Shown piece after piece: positions 1 to 13,286 of a stretch of 64,000 nt of DNA. Each line of letters opens with the position of its first letter. Positions within the stretch are counted from its first letter, which is position 1. The notes under the pieces are model-generated. The model made no database searches and was not told where the DNA came from. It saw only the letters and a program-made list of their open reading frames with translations. The stretch is taken from assembly GCA_037389465.1 (NCBI GenBank), contig JAZARR010000209.1, forward strand, positions 1 to 64,000. The letters are read 5' to 3'. The translations under genes were made by a program, and so were the position numbers. This stretch comes from Baylisascaris procyonis (taxonomy: Eukaryota > Nematoda > Chromadorea > Rhabditida > Ascarididae).

Positions 1-281
1 TGATTCGACTGTGTGATTTTAAGTTTGTATTTTCCGCCTCAAATAAATGTTGTTTTTCATTACATTCTCTCTTATTTTACATTGAATTGTAAGGATTATA
101 GGTTAACGTCGTTTTCCCATTGCATTTTGCACCTCCCCGCTCTTCCCCCCCCTCCATATTCTTCCCTCTCTTCCCCTTTTTCCAGTCCGCTGTGAGCTTC
201 AACTGAGATTATATTAGTCCATACCCATTTATACGGGAAGAAATGATAAGGTTAATTAAACTGTGCAAAATTGTTTTGCAG

Positions 282-3200
282 TGAAATTGTATCGTTCGAA
301 GATGGCGGTCAAACGGCGGTCGATTGGATGCATCCCGATCGCACTCACGATAAATCACCCATCGTTATTTTTCTTCCGGGCATTTGCGGTTTGTTGATCT
401 ACTTTTAATGCGAGATATTCTATTTATTTTCTTTGACGTTTTATCAGCTATCACAGTTTTTACGCAGAAGAATAGCAAAGAAAAAATGCTACTTTTGATT
501 AGTTGCATTGTTCTTGTAAGGTAGGAAAAGAGAAAGATAACTGCTGTCTAAGAGAGAGAGGGGAGTTTGAGAAGCTCATTTTAGAAGCCGAATTGATGGG
601 AGCTATTACCTATTCTAATCTGTGGGAAGTGTGCGATCACTTAACAAGACATCTTATTATCGTGCACATTGTTGAGGTTTCATTCCTTGATCCCACTACT
701 TTAAGGAACAGTGGTAGTGGCGTAGAATGAATCTCCCAATTTCCTCGTATTTGGATGGTTCACTGGGATTTGTTGATATAGTTCATGCGCAGTTCTACCC
801 CCTCCCATTCCTCCTGTTTTAGGTTTTCATTAACAGGATGCATAAGACTTGCGGAAGACCGGAATATTCTTGTATTTGCTATGCTTTAAGCACATTAATA
901 TCTATTCTTGTTTTCGGTTAAAAGTGGATGATGAAAACAATTACCAGTCAGTATCATATTCGCCATTCCAAAACTGACAAGAATCCCGTTAAGTTCTCAT
1001 TTTAATTGTGACAACTAACGATTGGATAGCGAAACAAATTTCCATTTTCGTCTTCTAAATACTTTTCCCTTCAAATATCATTCCCGGAATTGTTACAGTT
1101 TTATAAAAATTAAGTCTACCTCAACGTCAGTAATTTTGGACAATAATGTCCCTTATGCATTCAACTTAGAAACCTCTTCCACAGTCATATAGTGCATCCT
1201 CTATATTATCTTGTCCAGCTGGGTTGCAACAGCTGTCGTAAAAGTGTCATTGGCGTTAAAAACAATAAAGTATGGTTTATCGACCACCTAGGTAGAGTTA
1301 AGAATTGATAAAAGGTGAATTCAGTAGTACTGAATAGGATCATTGATGAGATAAAGTGTGCAGACTTGATATTCAAGCAGGTTTTTCTTAGGAGGGGAGG
1401 AGGTGGGGAATGCTTTCCTTTTAACGTTATAAATGATGCAATGCAAAAATTGTAAAACTAGTATTGAAAGTTTGCATTCGTATAGAAATTGAAATGATGC
1501 TTTCGTTTTAAGTCATCCGCAATTTAGGAAAATATTTAACGGTATTTATAGACAATATCTTTACCTCAAAGTAATGTGAAAGCAGTGTAATAGTTACTTT
1601 CTTGTTTTTAACGCAGCTGTAAATAATAAAATACACCTGTGAATAAAAAATGCAGTCTTTGCTATATAATATTGCTGTATTTATTTTTAAAATCATTAGG
1701 TTCTATTACCTTGATAGTGGTATGGGCTTTGAAATATATTCATATAAAATACTCAACACCCTAACAGACCAAAGCAATTAATTCAACCAGCATAGGAGGT
1801 AATTTAAAGAATCCCATAAACGGTGAGGGATATGTGATTTAACTTGAGCTGAGATCCGCGAATGAGGTGTATGTTATTATTGCTGTTATTCTTATATTCC
1901 AGAATCTGTTTAGTTACCTTTGTGTTTGAGTGGTTCTTTTAGTTATATACGTTGATCACCTATTCCATAGGTATAGCGTAGTTCATTGATCCCCTGTGTT
2001 ATTTTGATTTCCTATCTTATGAAATTGATGTCTATATATTTTATACAATCTCAATTAAATTATTTGTCGAAATGTGAAAGATTAATTTACGTTCAAGTTC
2101 ATTCCAGAATAGTGATTGGTGAATGGAAGAAAAAAACATTTTTATACACATCAAGTGGGAAATAGCGCATAAAAAATTTGTTTTCCCACCATCCTCGATG
2201 CCCCCAAAAAATGTTGGAATATTTTGAGCTGTCGAGCTGTTAAATGATTCAATCTTTCGATTTTGATTGCTTCGAAACACCTTTTTTCTCATAAAACCTT
2301 TTTTTTATGAAAGCTGAAGTTATTATTTTCCCTTTGGTCTTTATTTTTTCAAACGTTCAATTTCACCTTTTATCTTTTGGCCTCTCACTTGTCTCCACTT
2401 CATTAACTGCTATCGATATGACAGACATCTGAGTCAATTGCTAAGTATACAGAAGGGAAAACGCCGTTATATATTTTAGGGTCAACACACGATTGCTCCT
2501 ATATATTGCACGCCGTAATCGATTGTAACAAACGTGGCTATCGATCGGTGGTCGTCAATCCACGTGGTCTTGGGGGCGTCGTATTGAAGGTAGGTCATAA
2601 TTTATGTGCATGATACGTTAGTATAAAAGTGAGAGCAATGATTGTAGGCGACCGGAGGATCGGTCCCCTGCTAATGCCTTCATTCTTTGACTGTTGGCTT
2701 CTCTAAGTTCTTTATGTTCATCCAAGTTTAGACGCTCTACTATGGGCAAATTCCTATCAATGGTACCTCCAATAATATTACTTACATTAAAATCTTTTTT
2801 TGGGAGTCTATCCTTGAATGTCATTTCCGCAGTTCTTAGTCCCAACTTTTAAAAGGTGGAAGCTTTTCCTTAGGGATTACAATATAAATATTTCGAGTCA
2901 GTTATGTTCCAATTTTTTCTGCTGCCTTCAGTCGGTTCCATTATGCTATTGCCGCACGCTTGATATTTCCAGCCTAAGTTCCTTTTATATTGCGATTCTT
3001 TTAAGTCACGATAATATTAGTTTTTATTGCATTTACTTTATCTTATTCAAAAGCGCTTTTATTATACCTAATGACGAAAGGCTTTTGATTAAATCTTTTT
3101 GCAGATTTTTATTTGAATAGGCGCCAGTGATGAAAACAGAACAAGATCGCGATGAGCAAAGACTTTTAGTTTGAACCGAATCTCGTTTGCAGCCATAAAA

Positions 3201-6200
3201 AGCAAGAGTTTGGTTTCGTTTCCTAAAAGTCAGCGAAAATTTCGATTTCGGTTTGGAGTAGCTTCTTTGATTATTACCATTACTTCATGGATCAGGTAAG
3301 AAACGTCAATGACTAATCAGGGGCGTTTGGTTAAAACCGATTTTTATTCACCAAAAAAACCTGCCTATGTTTGTGATTGTAACCGAAGTTTAGTTGTTTG
3401 GTTGGGGTCATTAGCATATAGTGCCATTTTTCACCAACGGATTGTTTATGGATCTACCGATTTCTGACTGCGATCTGAGATCTCAGATTTCGAATTAAAT
3501 GCACCACCTTAATGGTAACACGAATTGTAACTACTACAATCGAAAATATATAAAATGGGATATTTTTTTGCTTTATGGTATGTAATAGTGATAACCTTTG
3601 ATCGAAGGATGTTTATTGCAGACTGCCCGGACATATAATGCAGCATGGACATCCGATCTTCGACACGTGATTCGTCTCGTTTGTCGGCGTTATGCACATG
3701 CTCCGAAAATCGGTTGTGGATTCTCAATGGGCGGGTTTGTTGCATTCTTTGCTCACTTTTTAATCTTTTGGAAAGTGCAGAATCGAATAGTGCATCGAGA
3801 TGTTTTTATCAGTAAATAAAAATTTTAAAATATTTGCCTTTGAAATATTGTTGCAGGAGTTGTGCACAAGACACCAATAAAGCTCGATCCCTACCGCGCA
3901 ATATACCTAATTTTCTGGTTCCGCCTGATGCAACATTTTTTCCATCTTCGTTGCAAATAGTTTGCCTTATAGATTTCAAAAAGATACTTATGCGAGACTG
4001 TGAAAAGAAAGTTGTCGTCATGTTATTTACATTCTTCTTCCCCTTGTTTATGTGCCGTCGTACTTTCCATTTGAAATTGATAAGTGCTAACACATGAGAG
4101 GTAATATACAGAATTCATAACTTCCCGAAATTACATGCGTTTAATTCGCTTATTGGGTATGTAATTTTTCGGGGTTATGAGAGGCTGGCAGATTGATATT
4201 GAACGTGAGAAGGGGGTCTTATACAGGCTGATTTCTCAGAAAGAGGGCTAATGAGGTCTAGAAAAATGGGGGTGGGAGGAAGGTAAATGTAAGAATTTAT
4301 TCAAAAAGGCATTTCTGAAGAATAACTGAACTTCGGTAGAGGAGTAGGCGTTACAATTCATGCAAACTGCAATGTTTAGGTTAAAAGGGTTGGTAAAAAG
4401 GAGATAGATGCAGCAGTTTATTCGCTGTAGATGTAAACTGTGGTATTTGCCATCTGTCGTTCCTTGCTACTTTTGTATGCTATGTAAAATACCCGTAAGT
4501 GTACCAACACCTCATTTGTATCTTTTATGCCCGGTGGCTAGTATTGACTCTTCTTAGACTGTGTGACAAGGTGTTCCAGAATGATATTGTGGAACTATCT
4601 GGCCGAATGTACATCGGCGCAAGCATCAGGCCTGAATGGTGCTCTATGCATTTCGAGCCCATTCAATCCGACCGAATCGAGCCTCACCATCGAGAGGTTC
4701 TTCCCTCGTATTTTCTTCAACAGTGTATTGGCCGCCAATTTGAAGAAAATTGTTAGACCGTAAGTATTTTGATGTTTTGTCGTTTGGTGATGTCTTGACA
4801 GAATAAGTTATAACGGAGGAAATTGCGATGCGGGAGGTGCGGAAGTTGACATGAAGTTCGAGCTTTCGTCACTTAGGTTACTCAAGAGTATTAGCGCATG
4901 ATTGAAGTGAAGTTGTAGGTGGCATAGTATGCAATGAATTCGTTTCGAAGAGCAGATTAAATCCATACAATGGAAGGCTGTGAATGAATTATTTGCTCCG
5001 TTTGGAGCTAATTGTGAACAAAATTCGTTACTAGCCGCATTCAAAGTTTGATTCATGATCTTATGAAGGTGGGTTAGATCCGATCCCGACCAGGTGATTG
5101 ACTTCAGTCCACCCGGGATCGGTCGATCGAATGAAACTAGAAGGAGCTTGATGCAGATTTTTTGTCGTTTAAATCAGTTAGCTAAATATCTTGTCTTTGC
5201 CATCGAAATTCAAAACATTTTTTTGAATTCTCATCTTTTAAGTCATTGAACAGTATTAGTTGTCGATGCTGGCCTAATTTATTCACCGAGAATTGCTTTT
5301 GGCTAAGAATTTAGAAATAATCTGCGAAGAATCTATGGAGCAATTGAAAGATTTAGCGGAATTAGCTTTCTTTGTGATAGAATTTCCGGCTAGAATGTTA
5401 TAACAAATTGCACCCCTTCCCCCTCCTCCCTCTGAGGGGTTTAACACACCCCTCTATTAGTCATTCATGGCTTGCCACTTGTAACGCTCGTGATTCTATT
5501 TTCGAGGAATATCGGTCTATTTTCATTTTATTATTTCCAAAATTTAGGTGTAGATATTGGCATCTCATCTTTACAAATTGCTCGCAATTGCTGTATACCT
5601 TCCGAAGGGTCGTCATTCATATTTTTTCTGTCCTTAATATTATATCGATTTGGTGGCACTTCTTGGTGTCTTATTTCTTCTATATAATTTGTCACATCAT
5701 CTAGATGGGTTGTTGGAGACTTTAGGTAGCATACAGCGGGGATGGAAGTATACTAGTGGAAATTGGAGCACATGAATACTGCTATCAGATCGGAAGAATT
5801 TGTTGGCTTGTGGGGCCTCTTGAGATGAATCTTCCTCTTTGCTTTTGTGCTTCTAAAACCACATCGGGAGTTCAGGATCTAAGAACTGATCTTACTTTCT
5901 CCTTTCTTCCTCCGCTTTCTCTAACCTTGGTACCATTACCCCTTTTCAGAGCACCTGGAAAACCCGTATTTTTTGGAGCAGGCTTTGAATTTCGGTGGTC
6001 ACATTCCTTGGGCATTTTGAGCGGAATTTGCTGTAAAGTAAGATGCTTATTGTGATAAGATGGAGTGAATGATTTGTTTAAGTTACAAGACGATGTTCGA
6101 AGGGCGCTGCAATTGGGAAGAGGTGATGATGTCAAAAACCATCCGCGATTTCGACAAGGCATTTACGGTGCCTTTATTCGGCTATAAGGACTGGAACGAG

Positions 6201-7002
6201 TACTACAATGCAGCAGCACTCTATTGGAAGGTTTCGCAAATCCCCATACCAACATTGTGCCTCAACGCTGCTGATGACTGCTTCAGTCCGATAAACGGTA
6301 GGTTTTTTGAATAGTCTCCAAGTTTCAGGTCAGTGACCCCCGAAAAAAGGGGCTGTAAACGCACTTTATTGCACTGTTATAGGTCATGTGCTTTAATTTA
6401 TGAGTGACTGTGCAAGGTGTAGAACTCTAGTATTTTGAACTTCAGCAGTCAACAGGTGAAGGAAATATGTACCCCGAGAAGACTATTGATGTTTTTATTT
6501 TTTATTTTTGGCGCTCATTGAAAAAGTTCGTTAAGAGTGTTCAGTTTAGCGGGGGTTTTCACTGAAATTTTTTCTATTCGGCTTGCAATTTAGAAAGTTT
6601 CATTCATTCAGCTGCAGAGATATGTAAAAAGCCACAGTTAATGATCCTTTATCAAAATGAATAAATTTTATAGCACTTTGTTTCTTTCATTTACAGTTTT
6701 TCATCACGTTTTACAAATGTTCTTTATTTGAAGTCATGCCGTGAACGGTAAACTGTCAAAATGCAAACTACTTGAGTTCGATTCCGGGCAAAGACAGAAG
6801 TTTTTTTTTCACGTCAACTGTTTGTTCTGTTGCAGCGATTCCATTCGCCGATATAACGCGAAGCGAAAACGTGGCGGTAGCAGTAACACAACACGGAGGT
6901 CATACGGCATTTATGCGTGAGACGAATCCAAATGCATCTGGCCTTGTGGAAGATTTGATAGTGCAGTATTCATCGATGATCTTTGATCATTGTTTCATAT
7001 AA
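282..7002 (+). CDS. ABHD1/ABHD3-type alpha/beta hydrolase, 3' part (six exons, 5' end outside window)
   Basis: Exons read as 282-388, 2480-2589, 3622-3734, 4580-4759, 6083-6297 and 6836-7002, all bounded by ag/gt and phase-consistent, giving 296 residues after the split first codon. The order of motifs is that of the ABHD1/ABHD3 branch: a DGGQ...DW strand, the oxyanion-loop LPGICG (about 32-37), NPRGLGG (about 62-68), the nucleophile elbow GFSMGG with Ser107, the acid segment NAADDCFSP (Asp234/235) and HGGH near the end (His264). All three catalytic residues are present, so the enzyme looks active. Family members are membrane-anchored lipases/phospholipases; the N-terminal membrane anchor would lie in exons left of the window. 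Several donors are of the weak GTTTGT type. Stop codon TAA is at 7000-7002. Substrate is not deducible. The family call is firm, the ABHD1-versus-ABHD3 choice is not. Confidence 0.9.
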
Positions 7003-7409
7003 GAACCATTGTATAACATGATCTCTTTTTTGGCATTCCTTGGAGCTATGTGACTAAATTCCCGCGAGAGGGATTTCTTCAGCAGTTTCTTTCAAGTGGG
7101 AATTATTGGGTTCTATTCGACGCTACTGAAAGGTTGTGTTAGCTGTTAAACTTTAACGCTTCCCTACAACTGTTCTGTATTGCATTGGAATTCGATTTGA
7201 ATAGAATCCCTTCTTAGGGAGGGAAGAGGGAGGGGGGTCGACGAGAGTAGTGGTCCGTATTTACTGCGATGACTTTCACTTTAGTCCTGCTAGATAGTGG
7301 CTGTTGGAAAAAAGGTGACTAGCTTGGAACATTTAATTGATTTTAAAAGAATTTTCTTTGCAGCTGACTACCCGGGTAGATTAATTTCAGATTCTATGGC
7401 TATTTGGTT

Positions 7410-7415
7410 AATAAA
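7410..7415 (+). terminator. Candidate polyadenylation signal AATAAA of the hydrolase gene
   Basis: AATAAA lies about 410 bp after the hydrolase stop codon, in T-rich sequence. It is the first perfect hexamer I noticed downstream; a nearer variant signal may be the one used. Confidence 0.35.
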
Positions 7416-10219
7416 ATGCTCTATTTGTTATGGGATTGTGTCTAGTATTTTTTATACAATTTGCAGTGTTATTTAATTTGAATTTCAGTTTATTCTAGTT
7501 GTTTCTTTTTCACCAAAAATGGCTTTGTTACTGTTAGCGTTGTGTTAATGTGTTAGTGAATTTTGATGTATTGAAGTATCAAATCTTTTATTTTATTTTC
7601 TTTTTATTTTATTAAGTACATCATTGCTTGTTGAGGTATATATTATTGTGCTTATGTATGTTCTTGTGTTTGTTCGATAGTTAAGCTTGCAGTAGTCATT
7701 GCATAATCCGGTTTTATAATTGCGTATAGTTTTCTCTTCATTTCCTCCTCCGAAACGGGCTATCGACTACGTCTAGGTGCATAAACTTTTGCGCCTTAAA
7801 ACTCAACCTTATCAAAATATACCTGTCGTTGATCTTTTCGCTTTAAAATATTGGAACTAAGGTTGCAAAGCATTTTTTGTTTCAAATAGATAGACGAATT
7901 ATGCAAAATTTTAAATGTTGAAACATAAAGAAAACATCGTTCACATATGCAATGATCTACTTTTGTCATTACCGCACAGGTATATAAGTTTACTTGTTCC
8001 GTACATTGCTTGCTAGGAATTTATTGATCGGCACATAGAGTGATAGATGCTTAAATCCGAAATTAGTGAAAATAAGAACGTTTATTCAATAAAGCTTTTG
8101 CGTTATTTGCACGGTTGGAATTGCATTTAGTATTTTCTATACTGTTCGTTTATTTCTCTTTGGAAATGCATTAAGTAATTTCTATGGTGTTTGTTTATTT
8201 CTCTTTAGAACCCGTGTTGAGCAAGTTTTGAGGTGATGACAGTATCGATACGGTCAATCTTATATTCAGCTGCAATGAAATGCTTATGTGGTAGCTAGTG
8301 GGAAAGCAAACTTCCAACTAGCCTCATATACTACAGTCGCCTTGTTTGTAAACACGGTCCTATGTACTGTCAGTAACGGTATCATCAGGGTTAGGGAAGG
8401 GTACGAGAGAGGAATACGCCGAACTTTGATTATGTCTGGATAGAAATGCTGCAGCGATGATAGAGCCAACAAATTTCCGCCAGATCCATCTAAGTTGCAA
8501 AGTAACAGCTGAATTGAGATTTCAAAGGTCTATAGTAGTTATACAATAAGGAAATAGATGTGCAGAAGGTGAGCCAATTTACTACGACCCAGCGGGTGTT
8601 ATTTAGAAGGGCAATAGAGAAGGGGATAAGACAGGAGAAAGAGGAATGAGATTGATGTCGTTGGTCACTAAATCTGCGCAAGCACCTATATATAGTTTTC
8701 TAGATGGGTTTATTCCACCTCAATTAAGGGGATGATTGCTATGCTGCTATGAGGTTGGAAAGCGTTTTGAGCAAGACGGAGGGAAGGGTGAATACGCCTT
8801 TTTCTGGCTTCATTATCCCACTTTTAAATGCATTTCTCATGAGGCATTCTTATTGCTGCTATCGTTTTTGTGCACTTTTTTATTTCTTTTTTTTATTTCT
8901 TGTTATAAAATTGATCAATAATGGCGCGGTATTTTCATACAGAATCTAATCTGCAGATTTATTTATTTATTTATTTATTTGCTTTAATTAACAAAGTCCT
9001 CTGAAGCAAGTTTGAGCCCTCCTTTTAAATGGAACAACAGTGATTGGACGGGCACTGTATCGTATCGTAGATCATTTACAGTAATCAGAGTGGGTTTAGT
9101 TTATATCGTATGATCATTGCAAGCTAGGTAGTTATTAGGATGGTCTTCGTTTATTCACATAGTTTGCACAACGAAAGTGATATTGGGATGTTGTTTGTCG
9201 ATTATCAGTTATGAAACGATATCACCTTATTGTGTGCAATGTTGTGGAATTTCATATTGAATTTCCTTCATTTATCAGCCTGTTGTAATATATAAAAGCT
9301 TTCCTTTTACATTAAAAGTGGGTAGAGAACTTTAAAGGTTGAATAAATGCGCTATGGGGAGGCCAAAATGTTGTGTATGCGGCAGGATGGGAGGGTTTTT
9401 TGTGCGATCCATTCGTTTGAAGAACTCCTCCAAAGATTCGACAAGTAGAGTATTAGAAGGAAGATCTCACTCAGGTGACCCGCAAACAAAGCATGTAGCA
9501 CCGTCTTGATCGGCAGCATAAACCAATTGTACGAATGATGCAACTGAATCATATCTTGACATGCGCAGAGAAGAAAGTGTTGCAGAGATGTGTTGCAGAA
9601 ATGGAATGTAGTACGGTTTATGGAGAGAATCAGACAGCATTAAGGCGCACACCAATCAACCACTACCCAGCGGAGTGCTCTCTCTTCAGCCAGTCAGTTC
9701 AGCTCGGTATTGCGGGCGTTGTTATGGAAGATGTTCAAAGTTCGCAACGTTCTTCATGGACCAGATCATTTACTTTCTTAACAGGTTATACTGTTTAATA
9801 TTTGATATATTTTCACCTGCTTGACCAACCGGTTTCATTAATATTGGGTAAACAATGAAGTTTGCTAAATAAAATACCTTTACATTTCAACTGACCTTTC
9901 TGCTCGCATAAAACTTCTGTAGAGGTTTCATTTTTTCGATTTCCAGCCAGCGCAGGATCAAGGTAAAGCCAGCCGGTTATAAGATCAATGTAAATGTTTG
10001 ACACCTTCAAAGGTCAATAACTGAAACTCCATTGAAATTACATCCTTGGTTGCTCATATTTGTCATGCTCACCTTTGCGGTTCTCTTTGCGATTTATTCG
10101 TCTTTAGAAGGTTTTATAGCAACATATAATTCATAGGTGGTTGCTATTGCAAAAATATGCTCTGCTGTTTTTAAATGCGCTGATGTATAAAATACGTTAT
10201 ACTTTTCTTCCGTGATCAG
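7416..10219. other. Intergenic region, no recognised gene
   Basis: About 2.8 kb between the hydrolase and the cysteine-rich gene. Open frames of 60-90 codons occur on both strands (for example 9535-9798 plus), but none shows a known domain, consistent splice signals or partner exons. A short (TTTA)n run sits near 8958-8980. I see no tRNA or other RNA gene that I can support. Confidence 0.5.
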
Positions 10220-10235
10220 GGCTAGTAGGTTTTTT

Positions 10236-10457
10236 ATGAATGCCTATATCTCCGGTGACATTGAGAAACGGAGGGTCGAATCCGGGAAGTCGGCTTCATC
10301 CATACGGGTATCCAAAGCGCATCCGTATAGAGATCCATTCTTTCATGCCACTATTCCATTCTCTTTCCAGCAAGTGAGGTCCTTTTTTTATACCAGTCAA
10401 TGCCATTTTTTCTTATATTGTAGTTGGACAATTTTTGATGTTATTTAAATTCGAGGA

Positions 10458-10516
<59 letters not shown>

Positions 10517-10558
10517 ATATATAATATATAATATATAATATATAATATATAATATATA

Positions 10559-10602
<44 letters not shown>

Positions 10603-12534
10603 GTTTATTTAGTTATTCAAATAGGCGAGGCATTTCGTAAGCACGAGATTATTTGACTTACTTCGCAGTCTATAACGAATGTTAATTTAGGTATGGTTCC
10701 TTTCAATGATGGTTGTACTTTAAAACTTTTATTCATGATTTCGTAGAATTGTTTGTAGTCTTTGAAGTTTTAATTTCAATCCTTTAAAAGTTTTACTATG
10801 ATCTCAAATTTCAAATAGCATAAAGAATATGGTAATCGACATGTCGACTACTAAAACCCCACTATAACATTGCTGACTTCAAGGAGTAACATTGGCGATT
10901 TTCATGGTATTTTTTATTTGTACTCTATTTGCCCATCGCCAATCATTAAATAGACGATAATTGCCGAAATTATTCCATCACCTTTACTTGCATCAAATAA
11001 AGCGAAATGCATAAACCTTCCAAAAAAGTCCATCTTGGCAATCTTCTCTCACTTTATATCATTTATGACCCGTACAATTTTGTAAAGCCACAACTCTTTA
11101 TGTTTTAGAGTACTGAAGTTCACCATTTGAATAGATCTGTGCAATACTGACGCCACAAATTGGTTTTCATTGACATTCATCTTAATTCATCTTTCAGCAT
11201 GTATATGTATGGTATTCGCAAATAATTCGATCGGTGGCACATCAGTATCGGGCGTATCCGTTACTTGTTATCGAAGTATACAAGACTGCAAAGATGGCTG
11301 CCGATTTTCATGTTATGCCGTTGATCACTGCAATGATTCTGATCAAGCAATGATCGCTTGTGCTCCTGATCTCAGCTTGTAAGTGTTTCCTCTTTTCTTA
11401 CTAATAAACCAGTTAGCAGATGAGCAAAAGATGCTGTATTTCGTCGATAGTATCGAGTATCTGACTAAGCAGCCCCTTTGTGCATTGCTTGGTGGATGAC
11501 ATGAAAGTTTAGGGGAATAAAAATTGATTTGCCTGTAACGAGTAACGAGTTAAATAGACATTGTAAATGTACTATACATCGTCTTTTCTCCGATAAAAAT
11601 TACTTCGAAGAGACCAAAACATTTAATAATATGTGAAAAGAATCTTCCATATTTTCTCTGCTAATGCCATTTAGATACCTCAGCAATGACCTCTGGTCTT
11701 TGAGTGTATCTTTTCAGCAAACTGCATTATTTGCGATCATATGACAAGTTGAACGTTGTATTTAATAACTAAACTTGAAATATTATTATTATTAACGATA
11801 TAATTTTCAGCATTCTAATTGTGACATTCGCATTTATACTCGGCGTTGCGTCCTGTTGTTGTCTGGCGTGCTTCTGTTTACCGATCTGCTGTTGCTACAG
11901 ATGGTGTCACAATAAACGAAGGAAACGAACTTCATCTAACGTATGCTAAAAATCTTTCAATTGTTGTTGTTTTGTGTCGTCACTCAATGACTGGCTTACC
12001 TGCTCCCAGTTCCAAGGTACCACGTATTCATTCGTTGAGGGACAGGGAGGGGCAAGGAGGAGAAAGGCTATTTAAGGGGATCCAGTTTTCTAAATGTAGA
12101 ATTTTGCCAAAAAGGACTTTTTAGGAAAAGAACCGGTTTAGGGACCGTTCAGATGGAGGCTCAAAAATTCCAGAAATTTTTTTTTTCCTTAATAAATAAA
12201 ATTAAAGAAGTCAATCCCCGTGCATACGCCCGTTCAACGAAGAGACAGACATACTCCCTCTCATATAAAGGAAAACAAACTTGGAATCTTTTTATGCGTT
12301 TTTGCTTGTTGCTTTCCAACATTTTTGGCACGCCGATGGTAGACTCATCAATGTGTTCATTTCATACCGCATTTTTGGTATTTACTGATTTATTGCTTCC
12401 TATACTTATATTTGCATCCTTTACAAGGTGTCGTGCTTCTCTATGGGAAGTGTCTAACGCGATCAACTTTATCACTTTCGATTTGAATCAGCAAATTTAG
12501 CATAGACCATCAGATTTAATAGAATGAGATCAAA

Positions 12535-12600
<66 letters not shown>

Positions 12601-13286
12601 TGACTGTCATTCGAATCGCTAAAAAACGAACTTGGTTCATTAATTTCATATTGCTTTCTTCCTTTGAATTCGGTCAGTCTTCTAATTGTTGAGGATCAAA
12701 GTATACAAAATACCCATATAAAGTCAAAGATAGTGTTGTTGCCGGAAGTCTTGCTTGAAATAGATAAAAAACCGCAGTTAGCAGTACACAGTTATCGATA
12801 ACAGTCAGATGACATGTACGGCCCTAATAAAGAAAAGAGGTAAAGGAACTAAGAAGTGCGGGAAACAGACATTTAAAGCCAATAAGCACCTGTGAATGCA
12901 TCAGTAAACTGCCTTTGTGGGTACAACACAAGGTTTGATCAAAAAGAAAGGAAAAAACGATAAATCGTTTAGGAAAATATATGGGATCATATTGAAAAAC
13001 CCATTGTTTATATTAGTAAGTGTAGTTGGCAACTTTGTAGAGGTAATAAACTTATTCACATATAAATTGAGGTGTATAAAAACCGATCTTGAAAATAAAG
13101 CAGGAGAATAGCCGGAAATGGCGATTAGCGATGAATAGAGAGGGAAATGAGGATCACCGGCTGGCAATAAGGGGCATAAATGTGAAAGAGGAAAAATGTA
13201 GTCAGTGATGATTTCTTTTTTTATTACTAGTCTTATATATGTTTTTCATTTATGTTATTTTTTAGGAAAAGAGACTCTACCGCTGA
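10236..13286 (+). CDS. Small cysteine-rich single-pass membrane protein (multi-exon, 5' end uncertain)
   Basis: Two central exons are well supported: 11198-11378 and 11811-11940, joined in frame with good TTTCAG/GTAAGT signals. The first encodes an ectodomain with at least eight cysteines (motifs CYRSIQDC, CKDGC, SCYAVDHC); the second encodes a transmembrane stretch (ILIVTFAFILGV) followed by a dense cysteine cluster (CCCLACFCLPICCC) and a basic tail (NKRRKRTSS). A last exon at 13266-13286 would add EKRLYR and a TGA in phase. The first exon is uncertain: ATG at 10236 with donor at 10255 joins in phase and would make a short hydrophobic leader, but a longer exon to 10373 is also possible. Topology (Cys-rich outside, TM, Cys-rich juxtamembrane) recalls Shisa-like or CYYR1-like proteins, but I do not recognise the family. 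Function unknown. Confidence 0.5.
10461..10601. repeat. (AT)n / (AATAT)n compound microsatellite
   Basis: About 140 bp of alternating AT with a central block of repeated TATAATA units. It lies in the first intron of the cysteine-rich gene model. Confidence 0.95.
12538..12595. repeat. (TA)n microsatellite
   Basis: An uninterrupted TA run of about 58 bp in the putative last intron of the cysteine-rich gene. Confidence 0.95.

Noticed and set aside
6720..6800. tRNA-like B-box word GTTCGATTCC before the last hydrolase exon
   Set aside because: The flanking bases do not form a T stem or acceptor stem, so no tRNA can be folded.
9535..9798. 87-codon plus-strand frame with several cysteines
   Set aside because: No recognised domain, no partner exons and no clear splice or 3' signals; an overlapping minus-strand frame of similar length shows how easily such frames arise here.
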